DNA of 64,000 nucleotides from Nitrosopumilaceae archaeon (lineage in GTDB: Archaea; Thermoproteota; Nitrososphaeria; Nitrososphaerales; Nitrosopumilaceae). The stretch lies in NCBI GenBank assembly GCA_035631875.1, contig DASQHX010000011.1:310001-374000 (forward strand), read 5' to 3'. The position numbers and the translations under genes are program-made. Below are positions 54,118-62,771 of this stretch, piece after piece (positions within the stretch are counted from its first letter, which is position 1; each line of letters starts with the position of its first letter). The notes beneath the pieces are model-generated. The model searched no databases, was not told the origin of the DNA, and saw only the letters and a program-made list of their open reading frames with translations.

Positions 54118-57100
54118 ATGAAAAAGAATTATCTTAATATCTCATTAGGGATCTTTTTATTTTTACTATTATTTACCCCTATCACTAACAATCAAGTTGT
54201 AAATGCACTGGGCACTACTTCCACACTAACTGTTAACACACAAGATCTCAACGGTGTTGCTATCTCCGGCGTTTACATACAACTCTATACAAATGGAAAA
54301 CAGATAGCTTCTGGATACTCTCCTGCTACATTTATTGTTAACAATACACAGACGTATACTGTTGCACCCAACAATTATCTTACCTATATCTTTGATCACT
54401 GGCTTGATACCGGTTCAACAACTAGTACTAGAGACATATCAATATCTTCTGATACTGCAATAACTGCAGTTTACAAAACAGTTACTTCTCCTACAAGTGT
54501 TGCACCACAATCTCCAACTGGATTAACAGCTACTGCTGTGTCCTCATCACAAATTAATCTAAGCTGGACAGCTCCCTCAAACAACGGCGGTTCAGCTATA
54601 ACAGGATACAAGATTGAGAGATCAAATAATACTGGAACTACATGGAGTACAACAGTAGCAAATACAGGTTCTACAGCTACAACATATTCTGATACAGGAT
54701 TGTTACAAAACTCAACCTACACTTACAGGGTATCAGCAATCAATAGTGTAGGCACAAGTCCTCCATCAAGTACTGCATCTGCAACTACATCTAGTGCAGC
54801 TACTGTTCCACAATCACCAACTGGACTTGCAGCTACAGCTGGAAACTCTCAGGTATCACTCTCATGGACTGCACCATCATCTAATGGTGGCTCTGCCATA
54901 ACAGGATACAAAATATACCGTGGCACAGCAGCAGGTGGTGAAGGTACAACCTCTGTTGGCACAGTAAGCGGTTCGACGTTATCTTATACCGATACTGGAC
55001 TGACAAACGGTCAAGCATATTTCTACAAGGTAACAGCTGTAAACTCTGTTGGCGAGTCTGCACAGTCAAATGAGGCAAGTGCAACACCTGCAGCTGCTGC
55101 CACAGCTCCACAACCGCCAACTGGATTAACAGCTACTGCTATTTCATCATCTCAAATTAATCTCTCATGGACTGCACCATCAAACAATGGAGGTTCAGCA
55201 ATCACCGGTTACAAGATAGAGAGATCAACTGACAGCGGAACTACCTGGTCTACCATACAATCAAATACAGCAAACACATCTACAACTTATTCTGATACTG
55301 GACTTGCTGCAACTACAACTTACACCTACCGAGTATCAGCGATAAACTCAGTTGGTACCAGCTTTCCATCAAACACAGCTTCTGCAACTACATCCAGTGC
55401 AACTATATCTGGTTCTAGTATCTCACTTAATACAAATTCTGTTAATGTAGGAACATCCGTAAGAATCACAGGTGCCAAGTTTGCATCAAACTCACCGATT
55501 ACCATATCATATGATTCCTATACATATGCATTCAACTCTGCAAACGATGCACCCACTCCATCTAATATTCAAACCGATTCTAATGGAGGTTTTGTCGGAA
55601 TAATTGCGGTACAGCATTCTGTTGCAGGAGCTCACACCATCATAGTTCAGGATGCAGCAAAAAATACAGCTACTGCCACCGTTACTATGACACCACACGT
55701 ATTTATCTATCCAACATCAGGAGCTGCCGGCTCCCAAGTACTGATTCCAGATTCCAACGGTAATGGCTTTGCAGCAAGTTCAACAATTACTATAACATTT
55801 GATAATGCAATGGTTTCCACTTCAAGTACCATAATTTCCGACACCACTGGTAACTTTGGAGGAAGCTTCACAATACCCAGCGGAGCTTCACTTGGCACAC
55901 ACCAGATTCAAGTATCCGACGGTAAGGGTAACGTTTACCCTATTTCCTTTACTGTTGTCAGCTCGTCGACTCCTACATACAACACTCAACCTATAGCAAC
56001 AGGACTCAGTATTCCAGACAGAATGGCCTTTATTCCGGATAACGGTTATGGCGTAGATGGCTCCGGTACATTCATGGTTCTTGAAAAGAATACTGGAAAT
56101 GTAATCGTATTCAAAAATACAGGCAGCCAATTTGCAAGACAGGCAACACCCTTTGTAACCATACCAAACCTGCAAACAGGATCTGAAGACAATGGACTTT
56201 TGGGAATTGCCTTTGATCCAAACTGGAAAAACTCCGCATCCTCACAGTATGTTTACTTTGATGTTACAAGGACCATATCAGGATCTGTCGTAAGTGAGGT
56301 TATCAGATATCATGCTACAACTGATTCATCTGGAAATATAGTAGCAGATTCGTCTATAGGTGAACAGCTTGTACTTACTTCTCCAGCTTGGCAGGATGGT
56401 CATAACGGGGGTTGTCTCAAGTTTGACTCTGCAGGCAACCTCTACATAGCTGTTAGTGATGGATGGACATTTAAAGGACAGGATTTGACAATACTGCAAG
56501 GAAAGATTCTCAGAATTACTCCACTTGCATCTCCTGACGCTAGTGGAAAACTCTACTCGATTCCAAGTACAAACCCATTTGCATCAAGTACCGATCCTAG
56601 TATCAAAAAAGAGATCTGGGGCTATGGTGTGAGAAATCCATATACATTTGATATTGATTCCAAGACAGGCAGAATATATGCATCAGATGTGGGTTACAAT
56701 GCATGGGAGAGCATAAAGAACTTTACAGCTGCCGGTGCAAATGCTGGATGGTCAAACTATGAGAGCCCACCATTTGGTAATCCACAAAACTTGGCAAGCT
56801 ATACACCGCAAGTATACTGGTACCCACACGAAGGAATAGAATCACAGACAACACCAGAGGGTCTTCAGGCCCTTACAGGTGGAATCTTCTATCACGGGAC
56901 CTACTATCCAAATTACGAAGGTGCTTATTTCTTTGCAGACTATGGATTACACATGATTTCTGCACTCTTACCATCGAGTACAGCTCCGCCTACAATTGAT
57001 CCAGCAAGTGGAGTTCCAAAAGGACAGGTTGTACCAATATACTTTGATAAATCTATTGCACCAGTTGATCTGGAAGTCTGGAACGGAGGAATCTACTTCA

Positions 57101-58005
57101 TTGATCTGACTGGTAGCGTTAACGTACTAAACTATGGAGCAAGTCAGCCACCCACCGGAGGAGGTTCTGGAAGTGCACTCTCTCCAACAGGCCTTACAGC
57201 TGCTGCCATTTCATCATCACAAATCAATCTATCCTGGACAGCACCAAATAACATTGGTGGTTTGGTAGCAGGATACAAGATAGAAAGAGTAACTGGTAGT
57301 AACACCAACTGGGTTACTATCGTACCCAACACTGGAAGCACAACAACAACATATTCCGATACTGGACTGTCTCCAAGTACGATCTATACCTACAGAGTAT
57401 CTGCACTGTATGTTGGTGGAGCATCAAGTGACCCATCTAACACTGCATCTGCAACAACACAATGTGCCATATGCAAGTTGACCGTAACAACACAGCTGAC
57501 AACAGGAGAATCTCTTAGCGGGTTGTATACTGAATTGCGTAATTCAACTGGAGTGATGATCTCATCAGGATTCACTCCTACTACGTTTAATCTAAACAAT
57601 GGAGCGCAATACACAGTTGGGATGGGGAATTGGACAACTTTCAGGTTTGATCACTGGCTTGATACAGGTTCATCAGTGAATCCGAGACATATGTCAATAA
57701 TAAGCAACACTCAGATTACTGCTGTTTATCGTGATACTGCACCGCTAATACTGAGTCCATCAAGCGGACCTGCAAACATTACCATAACTGTCACTGGTAC
57801 CGCATTTTCCAACTCCACTGCAATCACTCTAACTTATGATGGCGTTGCACCTCAAATACAAAATCCAGCTAATATAACTACAAACTCAACTGGAGGCTTT
57901 AAGGCTACATTCCAAGTACCTCTAGGGTCAGTTGGTCCACACGAGGTCCAAGCAACAGATGGCACCAACACACACTCTGCTATATTTAATGACACTCCTG
58001 GCTGA
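54118..58005 (+). CDS. giant secreted FN3 / sugar dehydrogenase paralogue
   Basis: A 1295-residue exported protein related to the one at 46772. A signal sequence (about 1-30) is followed by an Ig-like module (TLTVNTQDLNGVAISG), three FN3 repeats (about 130-430), IPT-like modules, then the sugar-dehydrogenase propeller (about 625-1010) with DGHNGGCLKFD and IWGYGVRNPYTFDID. Unlike the first protein, more modules follow the enzyme: another FN3, a CAICKLTVTTQLTTGE module and a final Ig-like domain. There is no C-terminal anchor. The similar module content in a different order shows domain shuffling between the two genes. Confidence 0.85.
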   Translation: MKKNYLNISLGIFLFLLLFTPITNNQVVNALGTTSTLTVNTQDLNGVAISGVYIQLYTNGKQIASGYSPATFIVNNTQTYTVAPNNYLTYIFDHWLDTGSTTSTRDISISSDTAITAVYKTVTSPTSVAPQSPTGLTATAVSSSQINLSWTAPSNNGGSAITGYKIERSNNTGTTWSTTVANTGSTATTYSDTGLLQNSTYTYRVSAINSVGTSPPSSTASATTSSAATVPQSPTGLAATAGNSQVSLSWTAPSSNGGSAITGYKIYRGTAAGGEGTTSVGTVSGSTLSYTDTGLTNGQAYFYKVTAVNSVGESAQSNEASATPAAAATAPQPPTGLTATAISSSQINLSWTAPSNNGGSAITGYKIERSTDSGTTWSTIQSNTANTSTTYSDTGLAATTTYTYRVSAINSVGTSFPSNTASATTSSATISGSSISLNTNSVNVGTSVRITGAKFASNSPITISYDSYTYAFNSANDAPTPSNIQTDSNGGFVGIIAVQHSVAGAHTIIVQDAAKNTATATVTMTPHVFIYPTSGAAGSQVLIPDSNGNGFAASSTITITFDNAMVSTSSTIISDTTGNFGGSFTIPSGASLGTHQIQVSDGKGNVYPISFTVVSSSTPTYNTQPIATGLSIPDRMAFIPDNGYGVDGSGTFMVLEKNTGNVIVFKNTGSQFARQATPFVTIPNLQTGSEDNGLLGIAFDPNWKNSASSQYVYFDVTRTISGSVVSEVIRYHATTDSSGNIVADSSIGEQLVLTSPAWQDGHNGGCLKFDSAGNLYIAVSDGWTFKGQDLTILQGKILRITPLASPDASGKLYSIPSTNPFASSTDPSIKKEIWGYGVRNPYTFDIDSKTGRIYASDVGYNAWESIKNFTAAGANAGWSNYESPPFGNPQNLASYTPQVYWYPHEGIESQTTPEGLQALTGGIFYHGTYYPNYEGAYFFADYGLHMISALLPSSTAPPTIDPASGVPKGQVVPIYFDKSIAPVDLEVWNGGIYFIDLTGSVNVLNYGASQPPTGGGSGSALSPTGLTAAAISSSQINLSWTAPNNIGGLVAGYKIERVTGSNTNWVTIVPNTGSTTTTYSDTGLSPSTIYTYRVSALYVGGASSDPSNTASATTQCAICKLTVTTQLTTGESLSGLYTELRNSTGVMISSGFTPTTFNLNNGAQYTVGMGNWTTFRFDHWLDTGSSVNPRHMSIISNTQITAVYRDTAPLILSPSSGPANITITVTGTAFSNSTAITLTYDGVAPQIQNPANITTNSTGGFKATFQVPLGSVGPHEVQATDGTNTHSAIFNDTPG

Positions 58006-58120
58006 TAGATATCACTTCTAGTCCATTGTAACAATTATTGTCCGGGGCTTATTTTTGCAAATTAGTTTATTGAAAATAGTGTTTCATTTATTATGATTTC
58101 TTCATAAACTTGAAAAATCT

Positions 58121-59206
58121 CTAAGTTGCAGGTAGACTAAAGGAGAATGTGGCTCCATTCTTATCAGTATTATTTTCTGCCCACATCTTTCCACCATGTG
58201 CCTCTATGATGTTTTTACATATGTAGAGTCCTAATCCAGTTCCTTTGTATGATTTTGTTACAAACTTTGAAAACAAAACTGGCAATATCTGCGGATCTAT
58301 CCCATGCCCATTGTCATGTACCTTAACAATTATTTCATTTCCAAGTTTTTTTGAAGTAATCATAATAGTCCCATTGCTTGTAAATTTGATTGCATTATGA
58401 AGCAGATTAGAAATGACTTGCATTATTCTATCTCTATCAGCTTCTACGTACATTTTATCTTGGGCATCTTTGTGTTTTAGGTTTACATTGTTATTTTCAA
58501 TCTGAGTATTTGCATCTCTTATGGCAAATGACAACACATCATTGACTTCAAACATCTCTTTGTTTAATTTTAATGTCTTGCTTTCAATTCTTGATACACT
58601 AAGTATGTTTTCAGTGAGATGTTGTAGTCTTTTGGCGTTTCGTATAATTGTTTTTATCTCTTCTCTATCACTGCCAATCTCTGATTCTAATAATTCTATA
58701 TTTACCAAGATGGGCATGATTGGAGTACGCAACTCATGAGCTGCAATATTGATGAATTCGGTTTGCATTATGAGTTGTTTTTGAATGGATTTGAAAAAGT
58801 CAGATGTTATGATCTTTCTTGCTTCAGTTTCAACAGAACTAAAAATTATTGGATCTTGAATAGCTTTTTTGAGCATTTCTTCCTCTAGGTTGGTTTCTCT
58901 CAAAATTTGAATAAATTTTTCAAGTGCTTCAAGACCTCTGTTGACTCGAATGTTTGCCTCCCTGTGAATCGCCTCTTGGTTTAACCTATTTCTTATCACA
59001 TCATGTTTGGTTTGGATGATTCTGGTAGTCTCTCTTAGCTTTTCTCTTACTTGTTCTATTTTTTTACTTCTGTTTTCTAACATCTCTTCTCTTGCAACAA
59101 AGGTTCTAACTCGTATGTTTTCTACTTGCTCCCTGATATGATTCTGAATATTTGTTACTTGGTGTTCATGCTGAATTATTCTATCTACTATTTTTGGATG
59201 ATTCAA
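58121..59206 (-). CDS. soluble histidine kinase at the end of the gas-vesicle operon
   Basis: A 361-residue kinase with no membrane helix. Residues 1-145 are a long charged coiled coil, followed by the phosphoacceptor region (HELRTP, His157), an N-box (NLLHNAIKF), a G1 box (DNGHGID, about 298-304) and a G2 box (GTGLGL, about 322-327). All ATP-binding motifs are intact. It overlaps the GvpG-like gene by 4 bases, so it belongs to the gvp transcript. No response regulator is adjacent. It could sense an intracellular cue and control buoyancy. Confidence 0.88.
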   Translation of the reverse strand: MNHPKIVDRIIQHEHQVTNIQNHIREQVENIRVRTFVAREEMLENRSKKIEQVREKLRETTRIIQTKHDVIRNRLNQEAIHREANIRVNRGLEALEKFIQILRETNLEEEMLKKAIQDPIIFSSVETEARKIITSDFFKSIQKQLIMQTEFINIAAHELRTPIMPILVNIELLESEIGSDREEIKTIIRNAKRLQHLTENILSVSRIESKTLKLNKEMFEVNDVLSFAIRDANTQIENNNVNLKHKDAQDKMYVEADRDRIMQVISNLLHNAIKFTSNGTIMITSKKLGNEIIVKVHDNGHGIDPQILPVLFSKFVTKSYKGTGLGLYICKNIIEAHGGKMWAENNTDKNGATFSFSLPAT

Positions 59207-59448
59207 TTAAACCCCTTTTTTTGTTCTAATACACTGTTCAAATCTTTCAAAATTTCAGATTCATTTTTGTGATATGTTTCTTCATCTATGTCACCACTTT
59301 GATATTCTAAATTTAATTGCATTAATCTTGATTTTATTAATCGTATATGTTCTTGTGAAATATGTTCTGCTGTAATACGATTACATTCTTTTAAAATCGA
59401 ATCAAGAGTCAATTTTATTATGAGATATGTTATAAACATCATTTTCAC
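59203..59448 (-). CDS. gvpG: GvpG-like gas vesicle protein
   Basis: An 81-residue protein with LEYQSGDIDEETYHKNESEIL (about 49-69), the helical segment typical of GvpG. GvpG is an accessory protein needed for gas-vesicle assembly in known systems. It sits between gvpF/L (1 base) and the histidine kinase (4-base overlap). The assignment is weaker than for GvpA or GvpF/L, because the family is short and divergent. Confidence 0.7.
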   Translation of the reverse strand: MKMMFITYLIIKLTLDSILKECNRITAEHISQEHIRLIKSRLMQLNLEYQSGDIDEETYHKNESEILKDLNSVLEQKKGFN

Positions 59449-59449
59449 C

Positions 59450-60184
59450 TCAACAAAATGAATATGGCGCCCATGGCCCGCTTAGATGAAACGTTAGGCT
59501 GTCTTTCTTGTATTTTTCTTCCAATTTTTTTAATTTTAAATTGAAACTGTCATGATCATTTTTTTTTATCAGATATGCAACATTTAAGATGACTTGGTCT
59601 ATGTCAGTTTTTAATAATCTGCTATCATCAGCTAAGCTTACAAGATCATGGTGAATCTCTCCACTTAACTCATCTATTTTTTTAAGTGTCTCATTTTTGA
59701 TGGCCTCATCCATCTTCATTTTAAGAAAATATGCCGCACCATCTCCTGCATTAGACATTTCTTTTTTGATTTTTTTAACTTCATAAGATATGTCATGTGT
59801 AGTTTTCTTGATTTTTTTTACGTTGTTTTTGTCAAAGATCACTTTGACGCCAAATTCATCTTTATCTTTGAATTTGGTTATTTTTGATCTGAAATCTCTA
59901 TATGACTTTACAAGTAAATTTTTTACTCCTTCTTCTGTCTTTATGATTACGCCAAATCTCACCGGCAATGTAGTGCCTATTTTTCTTGATGCTTCAACAA
60001 CTCTCTGGTGAGCTACGATGTTGTCTACATTAGCTTGTGTTTCTTTGAATGGTATTGCACTTACTATTGCGTTAAGATCCTTATGACCTATTGTATACAC
60101 ACTGCTATCAAATAATCCTATATTTCCAATATCTGGCTTTTTTTCGCTTTCTAATATGCAGTAAACGTATCTTCCTTTAATCAT
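59450..60184 (-). CDS. gvpF: GvpF/GvpL-family gas vesicle protein
   Basis: About 244 residues from ATG 60184 (a TTG at 60199 would add 5). KGRYVYCILESEKKPDIG opens the domain; NIVAHQRVVEASRKIGTTLPVRFGVII is the strongest family block, and LTFHLSGPWAPYSF closes it. GvpF/L proteins bind GvpA and help start vesicle assembly. Known clusters usually encode two such proteins; only one is seen here. Its 5' end overlaps the GvpK fusion gene. Confidence 0.9.
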   Translation of the reverse strand: MIKGRYVYCILESEKKPDIGNIGLFDSSVYTIGHKDLNAIVSAIPFKETQANVDNIVAHQRVVEASRKIGTTLPVRFGVIIKTEEGVKNLLVKSYRDFRSKITKFKDKDEFGVKVIFDKNNVKKIKKTTHDISYEVKKIKKEMSNAGDGAAYFLKMKMDEAIKNETLKKIDELSGEIHHDLVSLADDSRLLKTDIDQVILNVAYLIKKNDHDSFNLKLKKLEEKYKKDSLTFHLSGPWAPYSFC

Positions 60185-60680
60185 TGCTAATATTATCAAT
60201 AGTTTTTACTGATTTATTTTTCTTTGTAGGTAAAGAAGAAAGTGTTGCAAGAAGGTCTAATGCTATTAAATCAACATCTGCTACTGAAATTGTTACTTGA
60301 CCCGTAACCATTACTCCTTTGTCTAGTAATTTGTCAACTACATCTACAATTGAAATCTTGTCAAAAGGTACATTTTCGGACTTTATTAGAGAGCCAAGAT
60401 TAAGATCAAGTTCTTCCGCGCTACACCCAAACACTTTGGAAATCTCTATTATTTTTTGTCTGGTTTGCATAAAAGCAAGCCCTAACCTCTCTATCTCCTC
60501 ACTTGTCAGAGTGCCTGATTCGATTCTCCGCCGAGCTTGTCTTTCAAGAATCTGGCGAAGTATTTCAACAAGAGTTAATACAAGCTTTCCAAGTCCATTT
60601 TGTAACTTTTGTCCGTCTAGATTTATTTTTTCAACACTTACTAATTCTGTTTTATGATTTTTAGAAAAATTTCCCAACAA
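60177..60680 (-). CDS. gvpK: GvpK fused to a GvpA-family (GvpS/J-like) domain
   Basis: A 167-residue protein. Residues about 24-98 are GvpK: LGKLVLTLVEILRQILERQA, RRRIESGTLTSEEIERLG and AEELDLNLGSL. Residues about 106-148 are a GvpA-type segment, ISIVDVVDKLLDKGVMVTGQ continuing into SVADVDLIALDLLATL, closest by eye to GvpS/GvpJ. In Actinobacteria gvpS and gvpK are neighbouring genes, so a fusion is a natural outcome. It starts 2 bases after the GvpJ-like gene's stop. Confidence 0.85.
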   Translation of the reverse strand: MLGNFSKNHKTELVSVEKINLDGQKLQNGLGKLVLTLVEILRQILERQARRRIESGTLTSEEIERLGLAFMQTRQKIIEISKVFGCSAEELDLNLGSLIKSENVPFDKISIVDVVDKLLDKGVMVTGQVTISVADVDLIALDLLATLSSLPTKKNKSVKTIDNISND

Positions 60681-60682
60681 GA

Positions 60683-60931
60683 TTATCTCCTAATACTTTT
60701 TGTCTCTGAACGCTTGGTAATTCCTTTATCCCATTTTTCCCAAGGAAGTTTCATTCCGTATCGTTTTGCAGTTTCAAGTGAAGCTATTACAAGATTAATT
60801 TTTAAAGAAAGTAAGTCTACCCCCACAATCGAGACTGTAATGTCACCATTTATTACTACTCCTTTATCCAAAATTCTGTCAATTAGATCAATGATCGTTA
60901 ATTGTCTTGGAGTGAGTGTCTTAAGCGACAT
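60683..60931 (-). CDS. gvpJ: GvpJ-like minor gas vesicle protein
   Basis: About 82 residues from ATG 60931; a GTG at 60949 would extend it by six residues, and GAGGG just before the ATG suits a ribosome-binding site. The core IDLIDRILDKGVVINGDITV is the GvpA-family hydrophobic segment with the later GVDLLSLKINLVIAS. The C-terminal tail is charged, as in GvpJ. It overlaps the zinc-ribbon gene by about 11 bases. It may cap or nucleate the vesicle with GvpA. Confidence 0.85.
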   Translation of the reverse strand: MSLKTLTPRQLTIIDLIDRILDKGVVINGDITVSIVGVDLLSLKINLVIASLETAKRYGMKLPWEKWDKGITKRSETKSIRR

Positions 60932-61172
60932 TTTCGTTATATCCCTCACGTTTCATTTTACAGTACCCGCAAATGCCACTGTCTTTAAACCAATGTTTAT
61001 CGCAAAATCCTTCCAGGTATTTTTCACCAACAGTTTTTGAAAGATACGTGACAATAATGTCAAATTGGTTTCCGCGCTGACACTCAGGACATCGTGTAAA
61101 GACCCAACCATTACTCATGGCTTTTTTTAGGTCTACCTCATCATATTTACCACATATTAGACAGATAGCCAT
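60921..61172 (-). CDS. zinc-ribbon protein of unknown function in the gas-vesicle operon
   Basis: An 83-residue protein with four metal-type pairs: Cys4/Cys7, Cys28/Cys31, Cys57/His60 and Cys68/Cys71. The first half (ICLICGKYDEVDLKKAM, RCPECQRGN) is a rubredoxin-like or zinc-ribbon arrangement. I know no gas-vesicle component with this design. It lies between gvpA (16 bases) and the gvpJ-like gene (overlap), so it is surely co-transcribed and may be an assembly factor, regulator or redox sensor. Confidence 0.75.
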   Translation of the reverse strand: MAICLICGKYDEVDLKKAMSNGWVFTRCPECQRGNQFDIIVTYLSKTVGEKYLEGFCDKHWFKDSGICGYCKMKREGYNENVA

Positions 61173-61188
61173 GCAAACTCGCCTGTTG

Positions 61189-61410
61189 CTACTTTTGTGG
61201 GAGTCCTGGCGGCGCTGCTAGTCCTAATGCAGATGCATATCTAAGGAATGTGTCAATACCTGAAACCACTATTCTGGCTCTTATAACAAGTATTTCTATG
61301 CCTACTAATGATACAGAAAGATTTGCATCTATAACTAGTCCTTTATCCAGTACTCTGTCTACTAGGTCGTAAATGTTTAGCATCGGTCTACTATACATTT
61401 GTTGAGACAT
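61189..61410 (-). CDS. gvpA: major gas vesicle structural protein GvpA
   Basis: A 73-residue hydrophobic protein. NIYDLVDRVLDKGLVIDANL and VSLVGIEILVIRARIVVSGI match the two conserved helix-strand units of GvpA, and DTFLRYASALGL is the second helix. GvpA polymerises into the gas-permeable shell. It heads the operon, 16 bases before the zinc-ribbon gene. The promoter region is shared with the MEDS gene on the other strand and contains TAGAACA (minus strand) 58 bases before the start. Confidence 0.94.
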   Translation of the reverse strand: MSQQMYSRPMLNIYDLVDRVLDKGLVIDANLSVSLVGIEILVIRARIVVSGIDTFLRYASALGLAAPPGLPQK

Positions 61411-61622
61411 TTCTGATCTAGATTCCTAGAAGATTCTTACATATAAGATGATATGGTAGATTGTTCTAGTTCCTTCTTATACAAAATGATGTCAAAATCT
61501 TTTTTTAGAATAATTCAGGATGAATACATTGCAATCTACTGAAGATACTTAACTGAAGTATAGAAATAATCGCTAGAAGAATGGTACCATATTAATAAAA
61601 TAAAGAACTCACAATTAAAAAC
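61411..61622. promoter_or_regulatory. divergent promoter region of gvpA and the MEDS gene
   Basis: A 212-base AT-rich region. It contains TAGAACA (minus-strand orientation, 61462-61468), CTTATATG at about 50 bases before gvpA as a TATA candidate, and short palindromes (TCTAG-ATTC-CTAGA and ATGGTACCAT). No gene is seen. Confidence 0.45.
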
Positions 61623-62168
61623 ATGTTAGTACGTACAAAACGATGTCACACAGTAGAAACTGGGAATCATATAGCAGTAGTATATTCACATAAAGACGAA
61701 GAACTTGAAGAAGCTTTTGAATTCTTAAAATCTGGTCTAGAAAAAAATGAAATTATTATGTTAATAACGGATGACCTCTCCAAAGATGAAATTCGTAAAA
61801 AAATTAACAATGAATGGAATGTTGATGCTAACACTCTTGAAAAAAATGGTCATCTTATCATAAAGACTACACCAGAATGGTATTTTCCATATGCACCACC
61901 TAGTGTTCATAAGCTAAATACAGTGTGGATTTCAATGATTGATTATCCATATATCAAAAGAAAAAACGGGGTGAGAGTATTTGCTGACATGTCTGCATTT
62001 TTTAGATATGGCTTTTTACGAGAACTAGTTCTTTATGAATCAACATTAGAAAAGGAATTTGATTTTCCATTTACAATGGTCTGTGCCTATAAATCTAAAG
62101 ATTTTGAAACTCTAAATCAAAAACAACAAAATATGTTAATTGAACATCACCATTTGATGTGGAAATAA
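61623..62168 (+). CDS. MEDS-domain sensor protein (DcmR-type)
   Basis: A 181-residue single-domain protein of the MEDS family. GNHIAVVYSHKDEELEEAF at the start, FLKSGLEKNEIIMLITDD and VRVFADMSAFFRYGFLREL near the end match the family. MEDS domains often precede signalling domains and are thought to bind small molecules; here it stands alone. It diverges from gvpA, which suggests a signalling link. No output domain is present, so it may act with the kinase or another partner. Confidence 0.78.
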   Translation: MLVRTKRCHTVETGNHIAVVYSHKDEELEEAFEFLKSGLEKNEIIMLITDDLSKDEIRKKINNEWNVDANTLEKNGHLIIKTTPEWYFPYAPPSVHKLNTVWISMIDYPYIKRKNGVRVFADMSAFFRYGFLRELVLYESTLEKEFDFPFTMVCAYKSKDFETLNQKQQNMLIEHHHLMWK

Positions 62169-62299
62169 AACTCACGTTTTATCTATAGTGCATTTTCTTG
62201 TTGACCTTACTTGATTCAAATTTAGATTAACTGTAATTAATTTTTAAAAACTAGAAGATTGTAGCATGGTCATTTAAGTAAATCAATGTTGTATATGAA

Positions 62300-62656
62300 A
62301 TGCCACAGAATATGAAATACTCAGATGATATTATTTGGAAGGTTTGGTCAAAAGGTGAAATTTTTGCTGGTAATGATCCTGTTTTTTGGAGAAAGGATCA
62401 ATGTGGTGCCTGGATATTTCGTGGTCATTACGGGAGAAAAGATTCAGAATATGGGTGGGTAATTGATCAGATAAAACCATTATCAGAAGGTGATACAGAT
62501 AAAATTTCAAAGCTGCGTCCTATGCATTGGGATAACACTACTAGAAAATCAGATGGTAATATTGAATGCCGTGTAACATCTGCTGGTGTTCATAATGATA
62601 AACCTCCAGAAAACAAAATTACTGAATATCCAAATTTAAACATCTTTAATTTCTAA
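62300..62656 (+). CDS. degenerate HNH-type nuclease-like protein
   Basis: A 118-residue protein resembling small HNH proteins around WRKDQCGAWI, YGRKDSEYGWVID and LRPMHWDNTTRKSDG. The catalytic HNH pattern is damaged: DHI is DQI (His replaced by Gln at about 55), the central Asn of SNL is Lys (ISKL), and only the last His (MHW) remains. Nuclease activity is therefore unlikely. It may be a retained nucleic-acid or protein-binding module. Confidence 0.55.
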   Translation: MPQNMKYSDDIIWKVWSKGEIFAGNDPVFWRKDQCGAWIFRGHYGRKDSEYGWVIDQIKPLSEGDTDKISKLRPMHWDNTTRKSDGNIECRVTSAGVHNDKPPENKITEYPNLNIFNF

Positions 62657-62710
62657 ATGATAATCTGGAAAAATCTATTTTTATCATGAATTTTAACAAT
62701 TAATGTAAAC

Positions 62711-62733
62711 TAGAACATTGTTTACTAAAAATA
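62711..62733 (+). promoter_or_regulatory. TAGAACA element before the winged-helix gene at 62772
   Basis: TAGAACATTGTTTACTAAAA lies 61 bases before ATG 62772. It matches the upstream sequence of the TylF-like gene (TAGAACATTGTTCACTAAAA) at 19 of 20 positions. Confidence 0.5.
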
Positions 62734-62771
62734 TAGCAAATTTTTTTAGCAGATTATACCTATGTTTAAAT

